Shown one piece after another: positions 7,154-15,614 of a stretch of 64,000 nucleotides of DNA. Each line of letters opens with the position of its first letter. Within the stretch, counting starts at the first letter, position 1. A program made the translations under genes and the position numbers. The notes beneath the pieces were generated by a model. It did not search any database. It was not told where the DNA came from and saw only the letters and a list, made by a program, of their open reading frames with translations. This DNA is from Verrucomicrobiota bacterium (GTDB lineage: Bacteria; Verrucomicrobiota; Kiritimatiellia; CAIVKH01), in NCBI GenBank assembly GCA_024233345.1, contig JACKPT010000004.1, forward strand, positions 1 to 64,000, in the 5' to 3' direction.

Positions 7154-7642
7154 TTCCTTTTCTTCTTCGCTTTCCGTTATGTGATATCGAAAAGTATACA
7201 CAGGTATGTAATCCACAAACACAATGATTGCATATCGGCCGCTTGGCTCTCCTGGCATGACGACGCAGACCGCGCTCATGCCGCTCTTTCGCCTGGAGAG
7301 TGGTTTTGGCTTGGTTATGACACGTGAAAAATCACTGGTAACATCTCCCCAGTGATTTGATGGAGGAAGCTCTCTGGCGTAATCGGTGGGATGTGGAAAT
7401 TGATATAAAGCATGCCAAGTGGCATTTGTTCTCGTTGTTTCGATGTCGAGACTCCAGCCATAAATGCGATGCTTCTTCCATGGAAATTCTGTAGTTGCAA
7501 CTTGTGTCCAATTCGTTTTGCCGTGCTGTTGCATGCTGACCCAGAATTTCGGATTGGAAATCGCTATGTCGTCGGTGATTCGTGTCGTGCTACAGCCTGT
7601 GAACAGTACGAGAATCATTAACGTGAGATATGCTCGTATCAT
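7142..7642 (-). CDS. Small lipoprotein, cassette gene
   Basis: The start is the ATG read from 7642 (MIRAYLTLMILVLFTGCSTT), 12 nt inside attC H's core; an upstream in-frame start would lie in the attC. The lipobox LFTGC gives a lipidated Cys at residue 16, so the mature protein is probably tethered to the outer or inner membrane. The mature domain of about 150 residues is beta-rich (WKKHRIYGWSLDIETTRTN, YAIIVFVDYIPVYTFRYHITES). The stop is just past attC G's core, so the last residues (EAQH) are attC-encoded. No family is recognised. Confidence 0.7.
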   Translation of the reverse strand: MIRAYLTLMILVLFTGCSTTRITDDIAISNPKFWVSMQQHGKTNWTQVATTEFPWKKHRIYGWSLDIETTRTNATWHALYQFPHPTDYARELPPSNHWGDVTSDFSRVITKPKPLSRRKSGMSAVCVVMPGEPSGRYAIIVFVDYIPVYTFRYHITESEEEKEAQH

Positions 7643-7654
7643 TGTGTTTCTCTT

Positions 7655-7740
7655 GCCCAACGTCTGGCATGAGCCGCGAGGAATGGCGCGGAGCGAAGCG
7701 GCGCGCTATTCCTTGTCGCGCTCCATGCCATTGTTGGGGC
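7655..7740 (-). other. attC site H
   Basis: The cores are GCCCAAC (7655-7661) and GTTGGGG (7733-7739). The arms CTGGCATGAGC and GCTCCATGCCAT pair with one extra base on the high-coordinate arm, and GGAATGGCGCG/CGCGCTATTCC extends the stem. At 85 bp it is the longest site here. Confidence 0.85.
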
Positions 7741-8521
7741 CTCTGTTCATCCTCTTGAAACAATATATGACCGCAGCGAGTGCTTCCCTGTCTACGGGAA
7801 ATCCCTCAAGGAGCGAGTGGAAGTCCACACCTGCTTCCATAAGAGCTATGCCGACGACCAAGAAGACACCGATCACGTCTGGTTCCACCGGGTGGAATAC
7901 CATGGCCAAACGAGTCCAATGGTACCTGTCCCGACGTGCTCGTTGAAGTGCTGCGGAGTACCCGTGCACAAACGGGAGGAAGGCTTCTCGCAGCCGTGCC
8001 TGCGAGATGTCGCGTGAGCCAATTGCTTCATGGGCCACGTCAAAGAGTTCCAGGTAATACTCCACGGGAACAGATAGAACACCTATCCGACTTCCTCTGA
8101 ACTCCTCCAGTTCCTTGCGCTGCATCCGCAGGAAATCGCCCTGCGATCTCCACTCTCGACCTACTCCAGAAAGCAGTGCGTACACAGTCTGAGAGGATGG
8201 CTTGTGCCTGTGGATCCCAAAGTCCGACGCATGCTGGCCACCGAGTGCGTCCATGAAGGCCCCATATGGTGATCCGACATGGTGATAGAGGCGACCGGCA
8301 TCCCTAAAGAGCCGAGCACATCGGTCGAAATCATCAAGCAAGATTGAGTTGGCTGCTGCTCGGCGGAGATAGGTCGCCGCGATGATCGCGAGCTGTTCGC
8401 TTTCGCGCTCATCTTCTTGACGCATTGCCTTGTGGTACGCGTTGCCTATGGCTTCGCTTGTGTCCCGTAGTTGACGGACTCTCTTCTCATCAATCTCTTG
8501 GAAAAAACCTGAATTCAGCAT
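7706..8521 (-). CDS. Helical hypothetical protein, second gene of a two-gene cassette
   Basis: This 271-residue protein has no leader. Its sequence is strongly helical (VRQLRDTSEAIGNAYHKAM, LRRAAANSILLDDFDRCARLFRDAGRLYHHVG), with spacing reminiscent of TPR-type helical hairpins. A weakly hydrophobic stretch (PDVIGVFLVVGIALMEAG) occurs near residue 225. The last 12 or so residues (NNGMERDKE) are read from attC H. It starts 20 nt after the stop of the preceding gene, so both are carried by one cassette and probably act together, perhaps as effector and partner or immunity protein. That role is inference only. Confidence 0.62.
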   Translation of the reverse strand: MLNSGFFQEIDEKRVRQLRDTSEAIGNAYHKAMRQEDERESEQLAIIAATYLRRAAANSILLDDFDRCARLFRDAGRLYHHVGSPYGAFMDALGGQHASDFGIHRHKPSSQTVYALLSGVGREWRSQGDFLRMQRKELEEFRGSRIGVLSVPVEYYLELFDVAHEAIGSRDISQARLREAFLPFVHGYSAALQRARRDRYHWTRLAMVFHPVEPDVIGVFLVVGIALMEAGVDFHSLLEGFPVDREALAAVIYCFKRMNRGPNNGMERDKE

Positions 8522-8541
8522 GGCTATTCTCCCGTACCCGC

Positions 8542-9186
8542 TTAGGATAGCGCGTCGCGCATGTTGGATACTTCGTCGGGCGGTCGGTACGTGACGGTGT
8601 TCTGCACTTCACTTGCGGGTGTGGGAATGCGACCAGCTGCCAAGTCCCGGCGAATACCTGCTATTGTGAAGAATGCATATTTCTCAATCTGGGTAGGAGG
8701 TATGTTGATCTTCGCGGCGATCTCCCCCTCGGGTTGGAACGCACTGAACCCAGTGTAAACGTTCAGTTCTCGGAGTTCTTCTGAAAACGGCCGATGCGGC
8801 ACGCACCGTTTGCCGATCACAAAGAGGTAGCAGTAGAACAGATAGGCATCGCGCGTCCACCCGTCGGTTGCGAATTCCAAGGCGATCAACCACGCCGGAT
8901 GGAGGACGTTGATGCCTGCAGATGAGTCTCGCTCGATGGAGCCCGCAGTTGTGGAGATGAACGGGGTGTGCTTGTAGAACTCCTCTCCGCCGTCCTGCGG
9001 ATCGGCGTCGGCGTACCGGTTCTGGTGCCAGTAGAGATTTCGGTCCGTTAGCCGTTGATGCACCTCGATCTCTGGCATTGAGCTCACCTTGTTCCACCAG
9101 TTGCACAGGATGCCGATTCGGAACACCTCATCGGCCTTCGCTTTTGAGATGCCCCCGACACCCCGGATCACTTTTTGTATGATCAT
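8542..9186 (-). CDS. Possible ADP-ribosyltransferase-fold protein, first gene of the terminal cassette
   Basis: The start is the ATG read from 9186, preceded by GAGGAG and 17 nt inside the terminal core at 9204. The 214-residue product has, in order, RNLYWHQNRY (about 52-61), HTPFISTTAGSIERD (about 74-88), and SAFQPEGEIAAKINIPPTQIEK (about 149-170). An Arg, then an F-x-S-T-T strand, then an E-x-E before an alpha/beta turn is the order of the R-S-E class of ADP-ribosyltransferases. I see no signal peptide. The match is to motifs only. It could be another NAD-linked or unknown fold. It is coupled to the helical protein 20 nt downstream. Confidence 0.6.
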   Translation of the reverse strand: MIIQKVIRGVGGISKAKADEVFRIGILCNWWNKVSSMPEIEVHQRLTDRNLYWHQNRYADADPQDGGEEFYKHTPFISTTAGSIERDSSAGINVLHPAWLIALEFATDGWTRDAYLFYCYLFVIGKRCVPHRPFSEELRELNVYTGFSAFQPEGEIAAKINIPPTQIEKYAFFTIAGIRRDLAAGRIPTPASEVQNTVTYRPPDEVSNMRDALS

Positions 9187-9203
9187 TTCCGGTCTCCTCT
9201 TTG

Positions 9204-9240
9204 CCCCAACATAGTAGTATACGACACCTATAGTATCAGA
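9204..9240 (-). other. Terminal core site, possible attI-like end of the cassette array
   Basis: CCCCAAC (9204-9210) complements the GTTGGGG core at 7733, so this is the 5' boundary of the last cassette. Unlike the eight attC sites, the sequence beyond it has no matching second arm or core. Instead it has two imperfect copies of CATAGTA/CTATAGTA within 30 bp. A non-palindromic site with short direct repeats next to the first cassette is what attI sites look like. No intI gene adjoins it, so this is only a suggestion. Confidence 0.35.
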
Positions 9241-9581
9241 TTTTGACTTGCTCGGAGGATATTGCAACAACGACATTTGAGAATGTTTGAATTGCAGCCC
9301 GCCGCTATGTTGTATAGCATGATGGCGATGGAAATGAGTACTATACAGCATGGGCGCCTTCCAGAGCGGCGCAGCATTGTGCGGTATCATTTGCAGTCCA
9401 AGTGGCCCCAGAGTTATTTTGATCCCCTCTGGGTTGTCTGAACCCTGTTTCCCGCCTGTGTTCCGCTCCATGCGGACGGCTCTGCCGCACGAGGCTGGTC
9501 CCATTCCCGCTTTGTGTCCCGGGCCTGGATAGCAGTGGGGGCGCTTGGGATTCGAAACAATGTTGATGTCCTCAATTCTGC
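9211..9581. other. Non-coding stretch between cassette array and tRNA-His
   Basis: About 370 bp with no convincing gene. Minus-strand codons extend the cassette frame upstream of its start, but without a ribosome site or protein-like composition. No integrase fragment, attC arm pair or terminator is seen. Confidence 0.5.
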
Positions 9582-9609
9582 TTGATTTTCGTCCTGCCCC
9601 TCGTACTAT
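9582..9609 (+). promoter_or_regulatory. Putative promoter of tRNA-His
   Basis: TTGATT (9582-9587) and TACTAT (9604-9609) are separated by 16 bp and lie 17 bp before the tRNA, a fitting sigma-70-type arrangement. Confidence 0.45.
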
Positions 9610-9626
9610 CCCGTCCTTGCCTGTTG

Positions 9627-9703
9627 GTGGGTGTAGCTCAGTTGGTTAGAGCGTCAGGTTGTGGTCCTGAAAGTCGCGGGTTCGAATCCCGTCACTCACC
9701 CCA
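9627..9703 (+). tRNA. tRNA-His (anticodon GTG)
   Basis: A full cloverleaf is present. The acceptor GTGGGTG pairs with CACTCAC. The D arm is GCTC-AGTTGGTTA-GAGC, the anticodon loop TTGTGGT carries GTG, and the T arm is GCGGG-TTCGAAT-CCCGT (with the usual TTCGAAT loop). The discriminator C is followed by an encoded CCA. A G at 9626 faces the discriminator C73, giving the G-1:C73 pair typical of tRNA-His. Confidence 0.96.
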
Positions 9704-9819
9704 GATTTTCCCCAATTGCCAGTCAGGCCCGGATTCCGTACAAAGGGGCGCCGGGTCGTTTCTTTGGCGGGCGTGGTTCGCCAGTGTCGTATCAATGGAC
9801 CCGGGAAGGAGCCGATAGC

Positions 9820-10638
9820 ATGACGTATTCCATGAGTCCCGAAGCGCTGATTGCCGACTTGGAGCAAATCCGTGCCACCGCGCCGCTGGTGCATAATATC
9901 ACCAACTACGTGGTGATGGAGGTGACCGCAAATGCCCTGCTGGCGATTGGGGCCTCCCCGGTGATGGCCCATTCCGTGCAGGAGGTGGAGGAGATGACCA
10001 CAATTGCCGGCTCGCTGGTGTTGAATATCGGCACCCTCAGCCCGGACTGGGTGGAGGCCATGACCCTGGCCGCGGCCAAGGCCCTGGAAACCGGGACGCC
10101 GGTGGTCATGGATCCGGTGGGCTGTGGTGCCACCGCCTACCGTACCGAGGTTTCCCGCGCCCTGCTCAACATGAATTGCTGTCAGGTGGTGCGGGGTAAT
10201 GCCTCGGAAGTCGCTGCCCTTGCCGGCGAGCGCATCCAGACCAAGGGGGTGGACAGCACCGCAGAAACCACCGCGGTGGAACATCTGGGCAAAGCCCTTG
10301 CCGCCCAGCGCACCCTGACTGCGGTCCTGAGTGGGGCGATCGATGTGGTGACGGATGGAACTGCGGTGGTGCGGATCGCCAATGGGCATCCGATGATGAG
10401 CCGGATCACTGGTATGGGCTGTACCGCGACCGCACTGATCGGGGCCTTTCTTGCCGTGAACCCGAACCCATTTGCCGCGAGTGTGCATGCGATGATTCTG
10501 CTTGGACTGGCCGGGGAATTGGCGGCCCAGGGCGTGGAGGGGCCAGGCTCTTTCCGGGTGGCTATCCTGGATGAGCTGTACAACATCAAACCCCAGGACA
10601 TTCTCAGCGGATGGAAGGCGGAGATCGTTGGTGGTTGA
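9820..10638 (+). CDS. thiM: Hydroxyethylthiazole kinase
   Basis: It phosphorylates 4-methyl-5-(2-hydroxyethyl)thiazole with ATP in thiamine salvage. The 272-residue protein carries the family motifs: LVHNITNYVVMEVTANALLA near the N-terminus, the substrate loop VMDPVGCGATAYR, the VVRGNASEVAAL segment, and the anion-hole/catalytic ITGMGCTATALIGAF. The ATG follows GGAAGGAG by 8 nt; the longer frame upstream runs into the tRNA. It overlaps thiE by a few bases, so the salvaged thiazole phosphate can pass to the coupling enzyme made from the same message. No TPP riboswitch is visible upstream. Confidence 0.95.
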   Translation: MTYSMSPEALIADLEQIRATAPLVHNITNYVVMEVTANALLAIGASPVMAHSVQEVEEMTTIAGSLVLNIGTLSPDWVEAMTLAAAKALETGTPVVMDPVGCGATAYRTEVSRALLNMNCCQVVRGNASEVAALAGERIQTKGVDSTAETTAVEHLGKALAAQRTLTAVLSGAIDVVTDGTAVVRIANGHPMMSRITGMGCTATALIGAFLAVNPNPFAASVHAMILLGLAGELAAQGVEGPGSFRVAILDELYNIKPQDILSGWKAEIVGG

Positions 10639-11287
10639 CCTGTCGCTGTATCTGGTGACGGACCGGGCGCTGTGCCGGGGGCGTTCGCTTGCCGAGGTTG
10701 TCGCGGCGGCGGTGGCGGGCGGGGTGTCGGTAGTCCAGTTGCGGGAGAAGGATCTGCCGACCCGCGCCTTTATCGAGGAAGCCCGGCAGCTCAAGACCTT
10801 GCTTGCTCCCAAGGGAGTGCCCTTGATCATCAATGACCGGGTGGATGTGGCCTGGGCCGCGGAAGCGGATGGGGTGCACCTCGGGCAATCGGATATGACG
10901 GTCGCGGATGCGCGACGGCTCCTGGGGCCCCGGGCGCTGATTGGTTTATCGATCGAAAAGAGTTCACAGGTGGACGAAGCGGATGCCGGGGAGGCGGATT
11001 ACCTCGCGGCCAGTCCTGTCTTTTCCACCCCGACCAAAACCGACACCGCTCCCGCACTTGGCCTGGAGGGTGTGGCGTTTCTGCGGGGGAAAACCCCGCG
11101 TCCACTGGTCGCCATCGGAGGGGTGAATCTTGCCAACGCTGCGGAGGTGATCGGGGCGGGGGCGGATGGCCTTGCGGTGGTTTCGGCAATTTGTTCGGCG
11201 GCAGATCCGGAAGCGGCGGCCCGGGCGTTGAAGGCGGCGGTGACGGACGGACTGGCGATGCGCGATGCAGGAGGGCGGATCCGATGA
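10631..11287 (+). CDS. thiE: Thiamine-phosphate synthase
   Basis: It condenses hydroxymethylpyrimidine diphosphate with thiazole phosphate to form thiamine phosphate. The 218-residue TIM-barrel protein has VVQLREKDLPTRAF, PLIINDRVDVAWAAEADGVH with LGQSDM after it, LIGLSIEKS, YLAASPVFSTPTKTD and PLVAIGGVNLANA, covering pyrophosphate- and substrate-binding loops. The GTG at 10631 is preferred because GGCGGAG lies 8 nt upstream and it overlaps the thiM stop; a TTG one codon earlier is the alternative. It ends with ATGA overlapping the cardiolipin synthase start. Confidence 0.95.
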   Translation: MVDLSLYLVTDRALCRGRSLAEVVAAAVAGGVSVVQLREKDLPTRAFIEEARQLKTLLAPKGVPLIINDRVDVAWAAEADGVHLGQSDMTVADARRLLGPRALIGLSIEKSSQVDEADAGEADYLAASPVFSTPTKTDTAPALGLEGVAFLRGKTPRPLVAIGGVNLANAAEVIGAGADGLAVVSAICSAADPEAAARALKAAVTDGLAMRDAGGRIR

Positions 11288-12753
11288 AACGCACCGAATC
11301 AGGCCGGGAAAAGCGGGGTCGCCTGAAAACACGTTTAAAGTTGGCTTCGGCCTTTCTGGCGCTCGCGCATCTGGCAGGATTTTTAACCTCGATCCGTGCC
11401 ATCATGGAGGTCCGGACTTCGCAAGGCGCCATCGCCTGGGCGGTCTCCCTCAATACTTTTCCGGTGGTCGCCCTGCCCGCATACTGGGTGTTGGGGCGAA
11501 GCAAGTTCTCCGGCTATGTCACAGCCCGGCGGGCGGAGTTTGTGAAGAGCGAGCCGCTGTTGAAACAATTGCTGGATGACCTGGAGCAGAATGGGTTGGA
11601 GTCCGAGGAACACCGGACCCAGGCCCGGCTGTATGAGCAATTGGCCCGCCTTCCGTTTACCCGTGGGAATCAAGCCCGGTTGCTGGTTGATGGCGAGGCC
11701 ACCTTTGACGCGATTCTTGCCGGTATCGCCTCCGCCCGCGACTATGTTCTCGTTCAGTTCTATATTCTGCGCGACGACGACCTCGGGCGCCGTCTTCAAC
11801 AGGCCTTGATTGCCAAGGCGGCTGAAGGGGTGCGCTGCCTGGTGGTGTATGATGAAATTGGCAACCAACCCGGCAAGGCCTATTGCCGGGCCCTTACCGA
11901 GGCCGGGGTCACCATTCTGCCCTTCAATACCCGGCAGGGGGAATCCAATCGCTTCCAACTCAATTTTCGGAATCACCGCAAGATTGTGGTCGTCGATGGT
12001 GAGGTGGCCTATGTAGGCGGCCTGAATGTCGGGGATGAATACCTCGGCCTCGACCCGAAGATGTCCCCATGGCGGGACACCCATGTCGAGGTGCGAGGGC
12101 CGGTGGTGCAGGGGGTACAGTTGTCATTCGCTGAGGATTGGTACTGGGCGGCGGGTGAAGTGCTGTCGGGGTTGAACTGGACCCCGCGGGCGGTGGAAGG
12201 CGGGGAGGTGGTGGCCCTGTGTTTACCGTCGGGGCCGGCTGACCGCCTGGAGACCGCGACCCTGTATTTTCTGTCCGCCATCAACCACGCCCAGCGCCGT
12301 ATCTGGGTCGCCAGCCCCTATTTTGTTCCCGACGAACAGATTGTTTCCGCGCTGCAGTTGGCCGCGCTACGCGGGGTGGATGTGCGTATCCTGATTCCCA
12401 AGAATCCCGACAACCTGATGGTGGGATTATCAGCCTACTCGTACCTGGAGGAACTGGAGGCGGTGGGGGTTCGGGTTTTCCGATACAAACCCGGATTCAT
12501 GCACCAGAAGGTGATGCTGGTGGATGACCTGGCCGCCTCGGTGGGAACCGCAAACTTTGACAACCGCTCCTTCCGGCTCAATTTTGAAGTCAGTATGATT
12601 CTCGTCGATCCACAGTTTGCCCGCACCGTGGAAGCCATGCTTGAAGCGGACTTTGCTCGCAGTGAACCGGCGTATGCCTCTGAGCTGACCGATGCCTCCT
12701 TCCCCTTCCGCCTGGCGGTAAAGGTGAGCCGCTTGATGGCTCCCCTGCAATAG
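11284..12753 (+). CDS. cls: Cardiolipin synthase (phospholipase D family)
   Basis: It joins two phosphatidylglycerol molecules to make cardiolipin at the inner membrane. The 489-residue protein has two N-terminal membrane segments (LASAFLALAHLAGFLTSIRA and AIAWAVSLNTFPVVALPAYW), then two HKD motifs: HRKIVVVD with GGLN after it (His about 231) and HQKVMLVD with GTANFDNRS (His about 407). This is the ClsA-type layout and length. The start overlaps the thiE stop. The link to thiamine genes is positional only. Confidence 0.92.
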   Translation: MKRTESGREKRGRLKTRLKLASAFLALAHLAGFLTSIRAIMEVRTSQGAIAWAVSLNTFPVVALPAYWVLGRSKFSGYVTARRAEFVKSEPLLKQLLDDLEQNGLESEEHRTQARLYEQLARLPFTRGNQARLLVDGEATFDAILAGIASARDYVLVQFYILRDDDLGRRLQQALIAKAAEGVRCLVVYDEIGNQPGKAYCRALTEAGVTILPFNTRQGESNRFQLNFRNHRKIVVVDGEVAYVGGLNVGDEYLGLDPKMSPWRDTHVEVRGPVVQGVQLSFAEDWYWAAGEVLSGLNWTPRAVEGGEVVALCLPSGPADRLETATLYFLSAINHAQRRIWVASPYFVPDEQIVSALQLAALRGVDVRILIPKNPDNLMVGLSAYSYLEELEAVGVRVFRYKPGFMHQKVMLVDDLAASVGTANFDNRSFRLNFEVSMILVDPQFARTVEAMLEADFARSEPAYASELTDASFPFRLAVKVSRLMAPLQ

Positions 12754-12923
12754 AATCCCGGTGCGAAACCGGTTCATCGCGCAAGCGTTTGAGGCCCGCC
12801 GGAGATTTTTCCATCGAAAGCGCATTATTTTCTCAATAGTTTGGATGGGAACGGGTATGGTTGCACCAGTGGCCGTCGGGCGGCACAGATGTACGGTGGG
12901 CATGAGAGGGATGAGGCGATAAT

Positions 12924-15614
12924 TTGAAATCGATTCGCAAGACCCTGCTTGTCTTGATGATCGGGCTGGGATTTCTTCCCATTGCCGTGCTGTTTCTATT
13001 GACCTTCTATCTGGTCCGGGAGTCCTTTCTGGATTCGGAAGTGACCTTTGTCCGGGACCTGGTCAGTGAGGTTGGGCAGGGGGTGGAAGCCCGCCTGGCC
13101 GATGTGTCCGGCCAGTTGCAGCAGATCGCCCGGGACCCTTCGATCAGCCAGGCCGGTACCTTTGAACAACGGATGGAGGCGATCGCCTCCCTGCACCGGC
13201 TTCATGCGCAATTCGATCAGTTGACCCTGTATGATCCGCAGGGCAACCTGTTGGCTTACAGCTCGGAAGGTCCGCCCATTCCGCAAACCGTGGACACCCC
13301 ATTTTCAGAGGCGGTGAAGGGTTTTCTGACCCTGTCCGAGCCTTATCTGATCAATCAAAACGAGGATGCTCTTGTTCACTTGTACCATCCGGTTCCGGAC
13401 CGCCGGGGCGGGGTCCTGTTTGTTTTGCGGGGCAGTCTGGCTCTGGCCCCGATCCGGGGCATGGTCAACAAAGCCAACCTTGAAGGCAGCCGGTACTTTG
13501 TGCTGATGAATGGCAAGGGGCTCCTGTTGAGTCACCCCGATCCGGCTCGCATGTTGACGCCGCTGGATCCGGCGGTTCCGGTCGACCGCTGGAGCGCCCG
13601 GGCGAGCGGCCGCTATCTGGACCGGGAACACAAGGATCAGTGGTTGTTTGCCGCCCGATTGATTTCGCCGGAGTCGTCCGGTCTTCCCGAAGCATGGACC
13701 CTGGTGGCTTTTCGATCCATCAAGGCCGCCCTGCTTCCATTTAACCGGCTCCTCATCGGGTTTGGCATAGCCTCCGGGATGGTGCTGCTGCTGACAACCC
13801 TGGCCGCAGTGATCATGTCCCGGCGGATTTCCCGTCCGATTCTCGGGGCGGCCCATACTGCGGATCTCGCCGCGGCTGGGAATCTCAATGTCCGGATGCC
13901 GACCAGTTCCTTCGACGAGTTCCGCCAGTTGGCCAACGCGTTCAATGGAACCATGGAGGAACTTGCGCATTACCACGAAAAAATGGAGGACCTGGTAGCG
14001 CAACGGACCTTGAAACTGGACCAGGCCAACCAGGCCCAGGTGAAACTCCAGGCCATGCTCCAGGCGGTCTATGACGCCATCCAGGATGCGATGATCGTGG
14101 TGGATTTACCCTCCGGTTTAATCCTCGCGGCGAATGCGCGGATGCAGACCCTGTTCGGGATTGAGGTCAGCGATGTCATCGGAAAGCCTCAGCACGAAGT
14201 GATCCAGGAAATCAAGCGCCGGTTCCGCGAGCCAAAGGGATTTCTGGATTTGTGGAATGCCCATTTCCGTCAGCCGGAATCGTCGTCCAATCAACTGCTG
14301 GGCACGGTGGAGCCCGATGGCGTGCTGGCGGTGTTCACCTCGCCGATCCGCGCCGAGGACGGAATCGTGCAGGGGCGCTTGTGGATGTTCCGGGATGTAA
14401 CCCAGGAGAAGTCGGTCGAGGAGCAACTTCGGCAAGCCCAGAAAATGGAGGCGGTGGGGCGGCTCTCCGGGGGCATTGCCCACGACTTCAACAATCTGTT
14501 GACCGGCATCATGGGGAACCTTTCCATGGCGAGGCTGGAGTTGCGCAATGAAGCGGACCCGAGCCCCTATATCCATGCCGCCACCCAGGCGGCCCGCACG
14601 GCCGCCGAGCGGATCCGAGAGCTGTTGACCTTTGCCCGTCACAAAACCCTCAACCTCAAGCCCTGCCAACTGAATGACATTATCGAGGATGTCATCAACC
14701 TGATCCGGTTTTCCATCGATCCCCGCATCGAGATAGAAACCGATCTGGATCCGGAATTGTGGCATGTCTCCGCCGATGCCGGCAATATCCAGCAGGTTCT
14801 GATGAACCTGTGCATCAATGCTGCGGATGCGATGCCGGAAGGGGGAAAACTGGTTCTGAGTTCCCGCGGGGTTTGGCTCGATGGCAAGACGATCATGACC
14901 ATGAGCGATTCCTTTCCCGGACCGTATGTATGCATTTCGGTCAAGGATGAAGGGGTGGGTATTCCCTTCGCGATCCAAAAGGAAATCTTTGAGCCCTTTT
15001 TCACGACCAAGGCCCCGGACAAGGGTACCGGGCTCGGGCTGGCGATGTCCTATGGAATTGTACAACAGCATGGCGGCTGGATTTCGGTCTTCAGCCGGGA
15101 GGGCGAGGGGGCAAGGTTTGATGTGTATCTGCCGAAAATTGCCGCGGAAAATGAGGCGGAGGTCGTGCGCCCTCCCGACCTGGATCACATTGTTCCCGGC
15201 CATGAAACCCTGTTGGTGATCGATGACGAGGTCAATATCCGGGATATGCTTCGCCAGATGCTGACCCGGTTTGGCTATCAGGTGCTGGTGGCGGAAAGTG
15301 GTGAGCGCGGGATGCAGATCCTGCGCGATCAGGGGGAGCATATCCAGTTGATCCTCCTCGATTTTACCATGCCGGTGCTTTCGGGAAGGGAAGTGCTGGG
15401 CGGGATGAAGGATCTGTATCCGCACATTCCAGTGATCATGTCGAGTGGCTATCCTCTGGACCTGGAGGATCTCAGGATGGTTGCGGGCGTGCGGCCGGTG
15501 GGCTATCTGCAAAAGCCCTATGAAGCGGAGCGCCTGGCGGCGCAGGTCAGGGCCATGCTCGATGAGCATGCGGGAAAGTCGGTCGTGCGCGATCAGGATC
15601 GGAAGGCGACGTGA
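12924..15614 (+). CDS. Hybrid sensor histidine kinase (dCACHE-HAMP-PAS-HisKA-HATPase-REC)
   Basis: This 896-residue protein has a TTG start preceded by GAGG. TM1 is at about 9-30, followed by a periplasmic dCACHE-like sensor region to about 270 and TM2 at about 278-298. HAMP follows ([20 protein letters not shown]), then a coiled coil, a PAS domain (about 370-500), the H-box [16 protein letters not shown] with His about 520, and an ATPase domain with [24 protein letters not shown] and [11 protein letters not shown]. The C-terminal receiver has its phosphorylatable Asp about 813 (LLDFTMP) and Lys in YLQKPYE. A small extracytoplasmic ligand is the likely signal. The stop overlaps the GTG of the Nudix gene. 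Confidence 0.93.
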   Translation: MKSIRKTLLVLMIGLGFLPIAVLFLLTFYLVRESFLDSEVTFVRDLVSEVGQGVEARLADVSGQLQQIARDPSISQAGTFEQRMEAIASLHRLHAQFDQLTLYDPQGNLLAYSSEGPPIPQTVDTPFSEAVKGFLTLSEPYLINQNEDALVHLYHPVPDRRGGVLFVLRGSLALAPIRGMVNKANLEGSRYFVLMNGKGLLLSHPDPARMLTPLDPAVPVDRWSARASGRYLDREHKDQWLFAARLISPESSGLPEAWTLVAFRSIKAALLPFNRLLIGFGIASGMVLLLTTLAAVIMSRRISRPILGAAHTADLAAAGNLNVRMPTSSFDEFRQLANAFNGTMEELAHYHEKMEDLVAQRTLKLDQANQAQVKLQAMLQAVYDAIQDAMIVVDLPSGLILAANARMQTLFGIEVSDVIGKPQHEVIQEIKRRFREPKGFLDLWNAHFRQPESSSNQLLGTVEPDGVLAVFTSPIRAEDGIVQGRLWMFRDVTQEKSVEEQLRQAQKMEAVGRLSGGIAHDFNNLLTGIMGNLSMARLELRNEADPSPYIHAATQAARTAAERIRELLTFARHKTLNLKPCQLNDIIEDVINLIRFSIDPRIEIETDLDPELWHVSADAGNIQQVLMNLCINAADAMPEGGKLVLSSRGVWLDGKTIMTMSDSFPGPYVCISVKDEGVGIPFAIQKEIFEPFFTTKAPDKGTGLGLAMSYGIVQQHGGWISVFSREGEGARFDVYLPKIAAENEAEVVRPPDLDHIVPGHETLLVIDDEVNIRDMLRQMLTRFGYQVLVAESGERGMQILRDQGEHIQLILLDFTMPVLSGREVLGGMKDLYPHIPVIMSSGYPLDLEDLRMVAGVRPVGYLQKPYEAERLAAQVRAMLDEHAGKSVVRDQDRKAT

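Larger units (their letters stand above)
1..9210 (-). mobile_element. Integron gene-cassette array lacking a visible integrase (CALIN-type)
   Basis: Eight attC-like sites alternate with small minus-strand genes. Each site is an imperfect palindrome bounded by 7-bp cores of the RYYYAAC/GTTRRRY type. The core at the 5' end of a cassette matches the reverse complement of that cassette's own 3' core: ACCTAAC with GTTAGGT (1418/470), GGCTAAC with GTTAGCC (1951/1472), GCCGAAC with GTTCGGC (2892/2552), GCCCAAC with GTTGGGC (7084/6420 and 7655/7147), CCCCAAC with GTTGGGG (9204/7733). One pair has a single mismatch (2489/2019). At every site the longer, bulge-bearing arm is on the high-coordinate side, which is L'' for minus-strand cassettes. 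No tyrosine recombinase with an IntI patch is encoded in the window. The array continues past the left edge. Confidence 0.88.

Noticed and set aside
1..9626. Integron integrase gene within or beside the array
   Set aside because: None of the frames contains tyrosine-recombinase boxes; the only recombinase-like genes are the HUH-type RAYTs.
9704..9819. Possible TPP riboswitch before thiM
   Set aside because: The gap lacks the CTGAGA and the paired pyrophosphate-binding segments of a TPP aptamer.
9646..10833. Minus-strand frame of 395 codons across thiM
   Set aside because: It is antisense to thiM and the tRNA, with a composition rich in His/Arg/Gly and no motif.
14118..15569. Minus-strand frame of 483 codons opposite the hybrid kinase
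   Set aside because: It overlaps HisKA, ATPase and receiver motifs on the other strand; no recognisable motif, so a shadow.
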